Assembly: GCA_963580285.1 (NCBI GenBank)
Contig: OY757023.1
Location: 89,491,108-89,555,107, forward strand
Direction: 5' to 3'
Origin: Lucinisca nassula
Taxonomy: Eukaryota; Mollusca; Bivalvia; Lucinida; Lucinidae
Length of the DNA stretch: 64,000 bases
Part shown: positions 19,912-30,946 of the stretch, piece after piece
Numbering within the stretch: the stretch's first letter is position 1
Layout of the letters: each line of letters begins with the position of its first letter
Position numbers and translations under genes: made by a program
The notes under the pieces: generated by a model
The model's input: only the letters and a program-made list of their open reading frames with translations
Told to the model about the DNA's origin: nothing
Databases searched by the model: none

Positions 19912-20835
19912 GATCTGACTATAGCCCCGCTATAGCCCTGTCAGAGGAGAAAGACTCATGAATTAAAGGTAAAGACTTGTGAGAGGGTTAAATCCCTAAC
20001 AAGGTACCTACGCCTTGTCTAAGTTAAAAAATAAGTTTTGGATAATGAAAAAAGCACATGCACATCTTCAGACCTATATGAAAACACCTGTTAAGTTTCA
20101 AAAGGATTGACCTAGAACTGTAAGTGGAGTTGCGATCACAAGGTAGCTACTCCCTATACATTTTAACATTAGTAGATCTCAAAAATTGTCTAAGTTAAAA
20201 AAGGTGAAATAAGTGAAAAAAATTATTTAAGGATAATGAAAAAAGAATATGCACATCTTCAGACCTATATGAAAACACCTATAAAGTTTCAAAAGGATTG
20301 ACCTAGAACTGTAAGAGGAGTTGCATTAACAAGGTAGCTACTCCCTATACATTTTAACATTAGTAGATCTCAAAAATTGTCTAAGTTAAAAAAGGTGAAA
20401 TAAGTGAAAAAAATTATTTAAGGATAATGAAAAAAGAATATGCACATCTTCAGACCTATATGAAAACACCTGTAAAGTTTCAAAAGGATTGACCTAGAAC
20501 TGTAAGAGGAGTTGCGGTAACAAGGTACTCCCTATACATTTTAACATTAGTAGATCTCAAAAATTGTCTAAGTTAAAAAAGGTGAAATAAGTGAAAAACA
20601 TTATTTAAGGATAATGAAAAAAGAATATGCACATCTTCAGACCTATATGAAAACACCTGTAAAGTTTCAAAAGGATTGACCTAGAACTGTAAGAGGAGTT
20701 GCGGTAACAAGGTACCCACTTTCAAATATTACAGACGGAATTCCGGACAAGATAACAGACAGACAGACAGACAGACAGACAGACGGAATTCCGGACAAGG
20801 CAAATCCAATATAGCCCCCACTTTTTCAAAGCGGG
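19912..20835 (+). repeat. Element with 191 bp tandem core and TATAGCCCC ends
   Basis: GACCTATATGAAAACACCT recurs at 20071, 20262, 20453 and 20640 (periods 191, 191, 187). The block is bounded by CTATAGCCCCGCTATAGCCC on the left and GCGGGGCTATA on the right, inverted relative to each other. Just inside the right end, a GACA array (20757-20783) lies between two GACGGAATTCCGGACAA copies. Units two to four are nearly identical. Non-coding. Confidence 0.8.
20722..20795. repeat. Flanked (GACA)n microsatellite
   Basis: ACAGAC units between two direct copies of GGAATTCCGGACAAG-type sequence. Confidence 0.85.
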
Positions 20836-21171
20836 GCTATAATAATGTACGCCCCTGTAAACCCCAGTTATACAATATATTACACTATACCATGCCATAA
20901 GTGTCCTCATCAACTTAGATATTGAAAATTAGACAACTTTAGTCTGCATGAGCAATGAGATTTATTTCCATGCAAAGTACTTGTTACTAGTAAGTTCAAT
21001 TCCTGGATATCAGTATGTTACATGTCTCTATAAGGAAGTTGGAATTACAGGGATCACATTAATTCTTCTTATTTCTGTTCTAAACAGCAGGTCGTGTATA
21101 CTCGTATGAAAGCCACCAATATATACAATGTATAGTGGGGCCGGGCCACCAATAAGGCAGTTTCGTTTATT

Positions 21172-21279
21172 CCCAGCGGGCACATGACGTCTAGGTAACG
21201 TCGCACCGTCGTCGATGCAACGTCATGTCGTTACAAAGACATTGCTATGGCGTTGCATTCACGTTGTGTGTCCAGTGGG
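21172..21279. mobile_element. CCCAGC-ended MITE rich in ACGT words
   Basis: Starts CCCAGCGGGCACATGACGTC and ends GTGTGTCCAGTGGG, with internal AACGTCGCACCGTCGTCG. Relatives at 37179, 38772 and 46635. Confidence 0.65.
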
Positions 21280-21657
21280 TTTGCTTGAAGACGCCTTTTT
21301 ATAGCGTCATAAAAATGCGTTCCAAGCTAAATAGTATATCTACGATCAATGTTTGGAACAGCAATTAGAAAAATATAAATAGAACATTGATGTTGCCCTG
21401 GCAGAAACAATCTGAAAAATTATTCACATCTGTGGTGAAGAAAATACTAAATTAAGTCAACAATGTGAACTGGCAATAGCCACTTCGTAGAAGTTATTGG
21501 CAGAATTAAGAAATATGTAAGAATTAAGAAACATGTAAGAATTAAGCAACATGTAAAAATAAAACAATATGTTAAAATTGAGAAACATGTAACAGATCAT
21601 AATACAGTTAGAGTTCAATGGCTCGAACACCTTAAATCTGTTCGAGATATAGAAAAT

Positions 21658-22057
21658 ACCTGGGGAGAGTTGCATAAGGCGAGCGCTTCAAAGCGCTCTG
21701 TAGCATAAGTGTAAGCAACAGAAAAGCGCTTCGTAACAGTGTTTGGAGCTGCCACATTCTACGTTGCATAGCAACCAGACGAAACAAAATGGCGGCGACC
21801 GACGTCGCGACATATTGAGGGTCTATTTTAAGCCATTCATTATTTTTTTCTTATCAAGTTTAGCAGAAATGACAACAGAAAACAAGAACAATCACTGAAG
21901 CAAGCACCGCATCTTTTTTTCTTGGAAATTTTCGGGTTTGAAAATCGTTCTATTTTGGCAGCCATTTTAGAAAGCGCCTCAATCGAGCGGACCGTTGCAT
22001 AGAACGGACAAATTAAGCGCTATAAAAAGCGCTCGCCTTATGCAACTCTCCCCAGGT
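21658..22057. mobile_element. 400 bp MITE with ~30 bp perfect TIRs, nested in family Y
   Basis: ACCTGGGGAGAGTTGCATAA then GGCGAGCGCTT at the left end; the exact reverse complement closes the element at 22057. Further inner arms read GCGCTT..AAGCGC. The flanks GAAAATACC and CCAGGTTCGTGTC rejoin to a family Y sequence (compare 2988-3003), so it interrupts an older repeat. No coding capacity. Confidence 0.85.
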
Positions 22058-22320
22058 TCGTGTCTTTTGATATCAAGTTTATCAGGCAAGGCTTCGAGGA
22101 CGAGGCACGCTTTCTCGAAGCCGAGGCTGATACACTTCGTATCAGATGACATGAAACTGGCCCATTCCATTATGTGCACTCTTTAAATATGCAATTTACG
22201 ATCAGTTATCGTTGCCCTCAGTGCACTCCAACGTTCCGGCGTTTAACAATTCGTTCATATTGTATTTAGTATCATCTGACCGTAATTCTTCCTATGGTAT
22301 ATTTGTGACTCGAAACTGTT
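22058..22320 (-). repeat. Family Y repeat segment
   Basis: TCGTGTCTTTTGATATCAAG, GCAATTTACGATCAGTTATCG and AGTATCATCTGACCGTAA match the reverse complement of 2860-3110 in order. Confidence 0.6.
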
Positions 22321-22536
22321 GATTGGCCTAAACTGTTCATATTTCACTAATATTAGAGTTTAAGACTTCAACACGGCAATTCTTAAACAGTTTCTTTACA
22401 CAAGTAGTTCTTGAAATGCAGCAATTTTTACATGAAGCTTCTAGATATTTAGCAAGAAAAGGTTGCCCATCACATTTCGATTACCGGTTATAGCCTAAAG
22501 ATTGACTCTGATTATTTTGCATACTCGAGTACCATA

Positions 22537-23900
22537 CGAGGACTGTTCAAATATGAAGGCAACTAAGCACATAAAAATGATTCCGTGATAGATTTCGATG
22601 AAAAATTTATTTTGTCCCCTCAAAGTATTCCCCTTTAACAGATATACAAAATTTCAGTCTTCTGATCCAATTATTGAATGCATTTTGATAGTCTTTTCGA
22701 GGTATACTACGAAGGCACTGGAATATTGTAGAACCGAGGTGTTTACGCTGTACAAATTTTCGACCAGAAAGGTATTTTTCAGTCGCTGGAACATAAAAAA
22801 GTCACACGGGGCAAGATCAGGGGAATAGTGGTGGGGGTGGGGGGGGGGGGGTGATGGAGTTCAACAACCTCTTCTTGCTTCAGATAGTCTTGCACAATGA
22901 ACGCATTGTGCGATGACGCATTGTCATGTAGCAATGTAGCAATCTGACATTGGCCAAACCAGTTGCGGGTCTTCGTTCTTCGAAATATTTCTTCAATTTT
23001 CGAAGAACTTTATTCTTGTAAAACTTCGCATTTACAGATTTGCCTTTAGGCACAGCAACCTGAATATCAGGGCCCTGATTTGAAAAGAATATGGCATACA
23101 TTACCTTCTTGACGCTCATGGTTCGCTTTGCAATGCATGGTCTTTTGCAATACTTTGTTGCCCATATTTTGTTCTGAATCTTTCGTTTTGGCTAAAAAAA
23201 GTGAACCCATGTCTCGTCAACTGTGACGACATTAGCGAAAGACCGTGCATTGTAATTTGGAAACTTTTGAAGCAACTTCTTGGCGCACTGAACGTGTGTC
23301 TTTTTCTGCTCATCTGTCAACAGATGGGGAATCCATCTAGCACAGATCTTTCTCATTTTCAAATCCCGTTTCAGAATTGTATGAGCTGCTCCTAATGAGA
23401 TGCCAACCATACTAGCTATTTGCCTAGTGGTGTATCGTGCATCGGTAGCAACTATTTCTTTCACTCTAGCAACCATCTTGGCAGATGTTGCTCTTTTCGG
23501 CCGACGATCATGTGGTGCATCTTCTGTTGAGCCTAGCCCACAGCTGAATTTCTTACACCAACGAAAAACTGTCGGATAAGACATTTCATTATGCCCATAA
23601 ACCGAACATATTTCATCAAAAATGTCTTTGCACCGTATACCAAGAATACAACGATTCTTAATATAGGATCATATTTCAACGGCGTACTCTGACCTTCTTC
23701 CAACCATGTTTTGTATTAGTATACAAGAGTAGACAGTGTTTATCGAACGATATACATGGCTAAAGTGGACGGATTGTAACAGGTTTGGTATCAATCTATA
23801 GGTAAAATGTTTTTCTACGCTGTGATATTTATTTCCAGGTGATTTTCGCATTAGTGCATGGTAAAACGTTCTACTTGCATTCATATTTGAACAGTCCTCG
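22537..23900 (-). mobile_element. Mariner-like element 1, both ends present, inactive
   Basis: TA (22535-22536) and TA (23901-23902) flank a 1364 bp element, the standard mariner target duplication. The TIRs start CGAGGACTGTTCAAATATGAA at both ends and match over about 28 bp with two differences. The interior is a minus-strand transposase pseudogene. A 350 bp family W MITE lies about 270 bp beyond its right end. Confidence 0.93.
22607..23707 (-). pseudogene. Mariner (DD34D-type) transposase, disrupted
   Basis: Reads from MVGRRSEYAVEI (start 23707) through a helix-turn-helix region with PTVFRWCKKF and RYTTRQIASMVGISLGAAHT, to VTVDETWVHF (first catalytic Asp), a second block LLH-D-NASSH (second Asp) and YSPDLAPCDFF (third Asp). 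About 34 residues separate the last two, as in mariner DD34D. Lesions: in-frame TGA at 23669-23671, TAG at 23192-23194 just after VHFF, an exact 8 bp tandem duplication at 22928-22943 directly before the second Asp, and a G-rich run (22831-22852 on plus) shifting frame before YSPDL. A proper C-terminus ending EYFEGTK is readable in another frame, stop at 22607. It cannot make transposase. The family is known to cut and paste at TA. Confidence 0.9.
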
Positions 23901-24169
23901 TATAAAAGATCAGTTGATGAATATTATAAGGTTGGGTAAGGAACTTAGTGTACACTTTGTGTGGGAAGTTGTGTTTCAAACTTACCAACTTGTACATTTT
24001 GCTGTGCCCTGACTGTGGATATGCTCACTTAGAAGACGAATAACTGTTACAAGCACTTTAGTCACAAAAATTATTATAAACTAATAAATATAAACAAGAT
24101 ATCGTTTTATTCTGTTAAATGAAGTTCATAAGGACAGAAAGCATATTCAATTGACAGTTGTTGGTTGAA

Positions 24170-24436
24170 ATCATTACGAAAACACGCCTATACAAATATA
24201 TTGCCAATTTTTGGGCAAAAAGTTGGGAATTTTAAGATGAAAATTTGTGATATTTTTCTTATTTCTGCTCAAAATATAGATTGCGGGGACTCGATAGAAC
24301 CGCCTCAACGAGGCGGTTCTATCGAGCCCACAATCTATGTTTTTGAGCAGAAATAAGAAGCCTTAAACCCCAGGTTTACCATATAAAAGTGGGGTATGAG
24401 GGGGTCAAAATTATATAGGCGTGTTCTCGTAATGAT
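24170..24436 (+). mobile_element. Family W MITE, copy with clearest TIRs
   Basis: ATCATTACGAAAACACGCC (24170 onward) and its complement ending GTGTTCTCGTAATGAT (24436) form 23 bp TIRs with one mismatch. The centre is GAACCGCCTCAACGAGGCGG / TTC, a long palindrome, with TTTCTGCTCAAAATATAG on one side and GAGCAGAAATAAGAA on the other. 267 bp, non-coding. Confidence 0.82.
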
Positions 24437-24554
24437 TGTCAAAATAATATAAATAACATAAAATCGGATTTATATGGGCACTACCAAGAGCATCAGTTTA
24501 CGTGATGAAAACCAAATTTATTAAAAACTAGCTATTATTATTTGTAGGAATGTA

Positions 24555-24555
24555 C

Positions 24556-24590
<35 letters not shown>

Positions 24591-24705
24591 TATAATAATA
24601 TCACAACTACAACTACTTCTACTACTGCTTATAATGTCAATAATGAAAACGATGATGAAAAGAATTAAACTACTTACACTACTACTAATACTTCTACTAC
24701 TAATA
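24555..24705 (+). repeat. Trinucleotide (AAT/ACT)n repeats
   Basis: (TAA)n at 24558-24600 followed by degenerate ACTACTTCT triplets to about 24705. Confidence 0.85.
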
Positions 24706-24721
24706 CATGGGCCCCTGCCCA

Positions 24722-24985
24722 TCAGATTGCAGAAATAAAATGAGCTGCATACTGTTTCCGCGCAGAGCTGAAACCGACCACACATGAGTACTGGGAAACC
24801 GCTTAAAGGATCTAAGCCTGTCCAGGCAAAATGGTGCGAGTAGGACAGCCCCTACATATAAACATTTTGGTTTGTTTGGGCGTCAGGGCTTGAGATGACA
24901 TTTCATCTCAATGCGGGATAAAAGCTCCACAAAATTGGAAGCAACGTCTCCAAAATGACCCAAATAGTGTTGACGAGGATTCAAA
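24722..24985 (+). mobile_element. SINE-like retroposon family A, diverged
   Basis: Matches family A from GCCCATCAGATTG through GAGCTGAAACCGACC and GATGACATTTCATCTCAATG to GTGTTGACGAGGATTCAAAC. The tail has decayed. Confidence 0.7.
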
Positions 24986-25084
24986 CAGACTACTACTATT
25001 AATTCTGCTACTTATGATAATGATACTTTTAATACTGAAAACAATTGTTATGATAATTATACTCTAACTACAACTCTTTCCACT

Positions 25085-25280
25085 AGCCTGCTCAGGCAAA
25101 GTGGCGCGAGTCGGACCATCCATGCATATAGACCTTATTCATGTATTGGTTTCATTGGGCGGCAGGACTTGAGATGTCATTTCATCTCAATGTAGGGTAA
25201 AACTTCCACACAAATTGGAAACAGCACCTCCAAAATGACCTAAATAATGTTGTCATGGACGTAAAATCTCATATCAACAA
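25085..25280 (+). repeat. Family A SINE, 5'-truncated
   Basis: Begins at GCCTGCTCAGGCAAAGTGGC, the middle of family A, and ends with GTAAAATCTCATATCAACAAAC. Confidence 0.65.
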
Positions 25281-25309
25281 ACAATACTACTTTATTACAA
25301 CTCCCACTG

Positions 25310-25570
25310 CTTCTACTACTACTGCTACTACTACAATAATAATAATAATGATAATAATAATTTCAATAAATCAAACGATGATTATAATAATTATACTTAC
25401 TTCTATTTCCACCATTACTTCAACTGGTATTTTACAACAAGTATTATGATTTTGATTTTCTTTATTATTATTATTATTATTATTATTGTAATATATGTGT
25501 TGGAAAAAATGAATAAGCACTTGCTGCAAATTCACCAGCAATAACAACATAAAAATGATTGATTGAGTTG

Positions 25571-25615
<45 letters not shown>
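25310..25615 (+). repeat. Trinucleotide microsatellites
   Basis: ACT/AAT-type triplets at 25312-25355, (TTA)n at 25463-25488 and (AAT)n at 25570-25612. Leu/Ile/Asn-rich frames across them are artefacts. Confidence 0.9.
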
Positions 25616-25955
25616 TAAAGACGTACGGAATTAATGGACTCCTGTTGTTCTTGGCGTTTAAATGCAAGGTGCTAAGTACACGTATAAAGAAGACCAGTCT
25701 CTTTATTGGGTGCGTTTGTCGGTTTGTTATATCCTAAGGCTGGGTTCATTGATCAGTCATTGTCGAATTCAACCCTGTTACACTGTTAAATTCCATACAG
25801 TTTTCCACAAACATGATCAAACTGACAAGACAGCCGGTCATGTTGAATGTGATACTGCAAATTCAGTTTCCATGTCGACACGGTCAAATAATTCTAGTTT
25901 ATAACTGAACGGCTCAATAATAAGATTTAATTGCCTGTTCCTTTCCAAAATAGTG
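25616..25955. other. No gene recognised
   Basis: An 80-codon plus frame (25662-25904) has no recognisable domain; treated as chance. Confidence 0.45.
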
Positions 25956-25959
25956 CAAT

Positions 25960-26180
25960 GTAATCACAATCGAGTCACTTGATATGGCACTTTCTAGCTG
26001 TCATATCTTTTCTTGTTTCATGCAATGTTTTCCAATTTTTCCAGTGATGACATTTTGTGCCATATTCTCCAGGAGTCCGGTTCATTAATAAAAGTGCAAT
26101 GTCACGTTGACCTGATAATTCTCACCTGTCCTATGATAGCATATCTTTATCAGATCAAGGTGTTACAATGCAATTAATAT
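25960..26180 (-). repeat. Family Y repeat segment
   Basis: Matches the reverse complement of 2690-2900, including AGCATATCTTTATCAG and TCACGTTGACCTGATAA. Confidence 0.6.
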
Positions 26181-26860
26181 AGGGGCTAACTGATGAAGGG
26201 GCTTTTCGAGCCACTTAGGGTAGCCAGGGAGAATACTTGCATATAGTAAAAATTGAAGATGTTGTGTGTACTCACTAAGAGGCGATTCTGTTGAACACAT
26301 ACAGCATGCGCTGTCGAGCATGTTGTCAATAATTTGAATGACAGAAAATTAATTTAAACCTCCATGTAGTGTTTTCTTATGTTTATAAACACAGCAATTC
26401 AAGTTAACTTATTTATGTTTTTTTTTTTTAAATGGCTTTATTTCCCTGTGTACGGAGTAGACAATAAGCTATAAATATCTATTTTCAAAGAATGATATAT
26501 ATAGATAAAAACCTTCCTTTTTGAGAAAATATTTACTGCGTCGCAAGAAAATGTGTTTCGTGATATGGGCGGTCAGCAAATGCTCAGACCAGCCTGTGCC
26601 TAATAAGATCATTCGCTGTCCACTTAACCTATTCTTACACGCAGGACAAGCAGCAGTCTGATATCACCGGTTATGTGACAACGGAGAATGGCCAAAGGTA
26701 ATGGCCAGATATGACCGACTCAGTAAAAGAAGATAGATAGATAGGAGACGAGGACTTTCTTGTGTTGCGACTCATACATACCCATAATTTTTAACGCGTG
26801 TAAGTTCTACACACTGTCAAATAGCTATTAGCCCATCTGCACTGGGATCCCATTAACGGA
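26181..26860. other. No gene recognised
   Basis: AT-rich, no repeat family or coding signal recognised by eye. Confidence 0.45.
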
Positions 26861-26861
26861 T

Positions 26862-26936
26862 ATATGGGCAAACAAAGTATACCCAGATCAGACGCCGCAA
26901 AATGCGGCGTCTGATCAGGGTCTACATTGTTTGCAA
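26862..26936. repeat. Palindrome of the dispersed hairpin family
   Basis: CCCAGATCAGACGCCGCA paired with TGCGGCGTCTGATCAGGG, outer GGGCAAAC / GTTTGC. Stem about 28 bp. Confidence 0.8.
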
Positions 26937-27184
26937 ACAATTCAGCCATTTTTTTTTCTTCAAATAAATTTGGAAACACAACAAGATACAAGATACAAGA
27001 TACAAGAATTTTATTGCGAATTTTCGGCCCACGTAGGAGCACATAAAGAGGCATATTATAATAATGATGGATAAACCAAGTAGACAATCAAGGAAAGAAT
27101 TCCAAACGACAGAGGCATATGAAACAAAACAAAAAAACAAAAAAAAACTGGAAAACCCAGTGTAAATGATATCTGGGTGATATC

Positions 27185-28504
27185 ATCATTATCCTAAGTA
27201 TTGGGACAGACAGTCCTACCCAAACAGTGCAGACCCAGATCAGGAGCAGTCTGGTCAGGACCTACACTGTTTGCAATTTCGTCTGCACCCAAGGACCCGC
27301 TGCTGTATCATAAAACAAGCTTGTGCTTATACAAAAATTGCTTGTTTACATTACGATAACTCGCCCGTGCGACATAGTGCATTTTTCACATCTCCAAAAT
27401 GGCTACTTTTCTGATGAAAAACCTTCATATTTCTCCCACAAATGCCCAAAACACAGGATGTGGGTGCCCGTTAGAACCGTCTCATAGAGGCGGTTCTAAC
27501 GAGCACCCACAATCCATGTCCCGGAGCAGAAATAAGAAAAATAATGAATACCCCCGTAAACCCCAGTTTTCTCTATATAAAGTGGGGTTGGGGGGGGGGG
27601 GGGTCTTCATATCACGGACTTGTTTACGTGATGAATTTCTTTAATATGGTTTACCACAATGATCCCAAGCATCATGACAGATAGTCCTAATCAAACAGTG
27701 CAGACTCAGATCAGACTTCCCCAGAAGGATCATCCTGATCAGGGTCTACACTGCTTGCCATTCCGTCTGCACCCCCACTGTTTCATGAACCAAGTCCGTC
27801 ACAACCCCAGAATAATTACAGCAAGCCCTTAAGATGCCCGAATTTTAAGGATCCTTATGGAAGTATAAGCTCTCAGACGAGACTTTCAACAAGACGCCGA
27901 AGCATACTGTGCACTATAAAATCTTCTCCTCTTCATTTATGGGTGTAAGTTATCATGTATAAAAATTGCAAGTTTCTTTTTATCGTAATGATCACAAGTA
28001 TAGGAACAGCCAGTCCTAACCAAACAGTACAGACCCAAATCAGACTGCTCCAGAAGAAGCAGTCTGATCAGGGTCTACACCATTCGTAATCCCGTCTGCT
28101 CAACTGGACCCGCTGCTCTGTCATGAAATAAGCTTGTACAAAAATTGCTCGTTTAATTTCTTGAATATGTTTTACAGTAATGATCCCAAGCATTATGACA
28201 GATAGTCCTAACCAAACAGTGCAGACCCAGATCAGACTGCTCAAGGAGCCACCTGATCAGGGTCTACACTGCTTGACTGCTTGTCATTCAGTCTGTACCC
28301 CCTGCTGCGTCATGAACCAAGTCTGCCACAACCCCAGAACAATCACAGCAAACACTCAAGGTATCCGAACTTTTAGGATTCTTATGGAAGTATAAACTCC
28401 CGGTTGAGAAGTTTAATACAACGCCAGAGCATATTGTGCACTATAAACGCTTCTCCTTTATATTTATGGGTCTAAGTTATCGTGTACAAAAATTGCTAGC
28501 TTCT
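27185..28504 (+). repeat. Tandem unit X repeats containing a family W MITE
   Basis: Units open with a CAGTCCTAACCAAACAGTGCAG-type block plus hairpin and run to GCATACTGTGCACTATAAA; starts at about 27195, 27661, 27990 and 28183, with a 522 bp spacing between the two fullest copies. A family W MITE occupies 27343-27640. The last unit is cut by the LINE at about 28505, after AAAAATTGCTAGCTTCTTT; the uninterrupted unit at 27965 continues differently. Non-coding. Confidence 0.7.
27343..27640 (+). mobile_element. Family W palindromic MITE
   Basis: ACATTACGATAACTCGCCCG at the left, ATGGCTACTTTTCTGATGAA, palindrome GAACCGTCTCATAGAGGCGG / TTC, GAGCAGAAATAAGAAAAA and TATATAAAGTGGGG followed by a G13 run. 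Confidence 0.75.
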
Positions 28505-29240
28505 TTAATACATCATTGTTTTCACAATTAAGAAGCCAAAAGTACTTATCTGAGTTAATCATGGAAGTAAAATTTGGGCAAAAGGTAGTAACTGAATCTA
28601 ATAAAGAGACTCTGGACCTTCCATAGGCAGAACATTCAAGAAGAAAATGTATCTCATCACCAAGTACACCCATAGAACAGCTAGAACACAGTCTATTAGC
28701 TCTGTCTATTTTCAGGTACCTGCCTGTTTCAATGTTTAATCTATGTGCAGATATGCGGAGGCGTGTTAAATTTCTCCTGAGTTGATAACTTAAATTCATT
28801 AAATAACTTTCCAACCCAAAGTTAGATTTTACTTTGACATATGTATCTAATTTACCCGAAGAATATGAGAGCCTTGAATTATGCCAGATATTTACATATT
28901 CTTTTTTTAAAGCACTGGAGAGAACAGAGTGAAATCGGGCTTTACTCATTCTTGACATATCTGATAGAGGAAGGTTTAATATGTTGGAAAACTCTTTAAC
29001 AGCACTGAATAGGAACAACTTGTATTATTCACATCTTTTGAACAGACCAGGGCATTAAATAATAAAGAGCTGGTATCATAATTTTCCACACGATACCAAT
29101 ATTTCAATACTGCTTTGATTATATCAATATAGTAAGGAAACCGCCCCAGCTCAGACATCACTGCAAAGTTGGAACTTTTCCTTTGGACGCCCAGAATGAA
29201 CTTTGCAAATTTCAAATGAAAAGTAGAAGTAAAACAAAGA
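28505..29240 (-). pseudogene. LINE ORF2 C-terminal region
   Basis: Contains HLKFAKFILGVQRKSSNFAV, ELGRFPYYIDIIKAVLKYW, and later LRISAHRLNIETGRY with the zinc-binding-like pattern CSSC ... H ... C (from RLCSSCSMGVLGDEIHFLLE). These are the conserved post-polymerase blocks of CR1/Jockey-type ORF2. The segment is split into two frames near 28980-29018. The final residues before the stop at 28464 are read from flanking repeat, not LINE. It normally follows the RT domain directly; here the insert at 29240-29630 separates them. Confidence 0.8.
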
Positions 29241-29630
29241 TCAGGAATTGATACAATTAACTTACTCCATCCATAAAAGACACCAAAGGGAAAGAAATAC
29301 AAACATTAAGCGACCAGACCATAATGGAAACCTAAACAAAGGAAGGCCATATGGACAGTTACTTTCCCACAAAATGGCCATATGGCCATCCAAAATTAAA
29401 AGACACAAGTAATACACACAGTAAGTAACAAACAACAACATAAATAAATCGCCACAGAAGAGCCGCCTTGGAACGGTCAGTGGAAGATTTCCACTGGGGG
29501 GCTTAAATCGATTTTACGTGGCCACAATCCTCGCCCTTACTTCCGTCGCGATTTAGACAAATAATTTGTTCAGTCCGCATGAAGGCCTCCTAACTCATCA
29601 GTGCAACATCTTCGTGAACACAGAAATCAA
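29240..29630 (-). mobile_element. Repeat inserted in LINE ORF2 (family V)
   Basis: Starts near GATCAGGAATTGATACAATT, contains GACACCAAAGGGAAAGAAA, ACTTTCCCACAAAATGGCCA and CTTAAATCGATTTTACG. The same blocks occur at 42930-43210, 48265-48450 and, more distantly, 44580-44900. It separates the RT frame ending LEKIFRNLEPN from HLKFAKF. ACTTC-type sequence lies at both junctions but no secure target duplication was defined. Confidence 0.7.
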
Positions 29631-30946
29631 AGAAGTCTGTTTGGCTCTAAATTTCTGAAAATCTTCTCCAAAGAAATGCCATTTCTAAATTTTGAGCTAG
29701 AAGTATTGAAAATTCCCCAGATTTCACTACTGTACATCAAAATTGGTTTCACAGTATGATCAAAAAGGTGTAAACTAGTGCATACAGATGGTTGCAAATT
29801 TAGAATATTTTTACTTAGCTTAAAGTAAGCTTTCAGTCCTTTGTTGTACAGCTGGGATTTGGCATACGAAAAGGATCCTGATGCTGAAAAATGCAGACCC
29901 AAATATCTATATGATGATACACATTCTATTTCATTTTGTTGAATAGTAAACCTGTTCTTAATTAATCTACCAGCTTTATTGAATGTAACTACCTTTGTCT
30001 TGTCTATATTGATGTCCAGACACCAGTCATTACAGAAAAGTTGTAGTTTATCTAGCTTTTCTTGTAAGCCTTTAGCTGTTTCAGATAAAATAACTACATC
30101 ATCAGCATACATCAGACAGTGTAAGTCAATAGAATTCAGATGTACTGGGTCTGAGGTTGATGCTAAGTATGAAGGCAAATCATTTATGAATATTTTGAAT
30201 AAATTTGGGCTCAGTGGGTCTCCCTGTCGTACACCAATTCCCAAACTGAATGATTCTGTATGAAAGTTGCCTAACTTAACACAGGACTGACTGCTTGCAT
30301 ACATAGATTTTATGACATTATAAAATCTTGTTCCAATACCAAGTTGTAGTAATTTAACCTTGATTCCTGCATGTACAACCGAATCAAATGCTTTACGAAA
30401 ATCTACAAAGCATGCAAACAGTTTACCACCTTTCTTATTACAATATATATCAATAAGAGTTTTTAGAATAAAAATATGATCGGAAGTACGAGCTTTTTTT
30501 GTAAAACCAATTTGACATTTGTCTATAACAGTATTCTCAGTTAAGAAAGTGTCTAATCTAGCATCTAATATAGTATTAAAAACTTTACCTATAGCATTTG
30601 TAATTGAAATACCCCTGTAATTATTTGGATCATATGGGTCATCAGATTTATGCAAAGGTGTAATATAGCCTTCAGACCAACATGATGGATACTGTCCGTT
30701 TGATAGACAAGCATTAAAGATTTTCAACAAACATGGTGCCAATGCAGTCTGACTGCACTTAAGCATTTCGTTACAAACTGGGTCTAGTCCAGTTGCCTTG
30801 TTGTTCTTCAGCTTAGAAATAGCTTTACATACTTCATTTAATTTTATTGTATTATCAAGACTGGTATAAACAGGCTTTTTTCCAACTGTGCAGTCAATGT
30901 TTGTAATTCTTCTACCCTTGCTTTTTTGCAATCTTTAATTTCTGCC
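29627..30946 (-). pseudogene. LINE ORF2 reverse transcriptase domain
   Basis: An open frame of about 434 residues from 30931. Motifs in order: KNNKATGLDP (residue ~42), NYRGISITNAIGKVF (~104), FVDFRKAFDSV with the first catalytic Asp (175-185), GVRQGDPLSPNLF (233-245), and YADD with the catalytic Asp pair (275-278). These are RT blocks of non-LTR elements, which copy element RNA onto nicked target DNA. All catalytic residues are present. The frame is offset from the endonuclease frame; the switch lies between 30844 and 30946, where a run of six A in the coding strand (30922-30927) is a plausible slip site. It ends prematurely at the family V insert. Confidence 0.93.

Noticed and set aside
29979..30263. 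Plus-strand frame opposite the LINE RT
   Set aside because: Shadow of the reverse transcriptase frame; no independent features.
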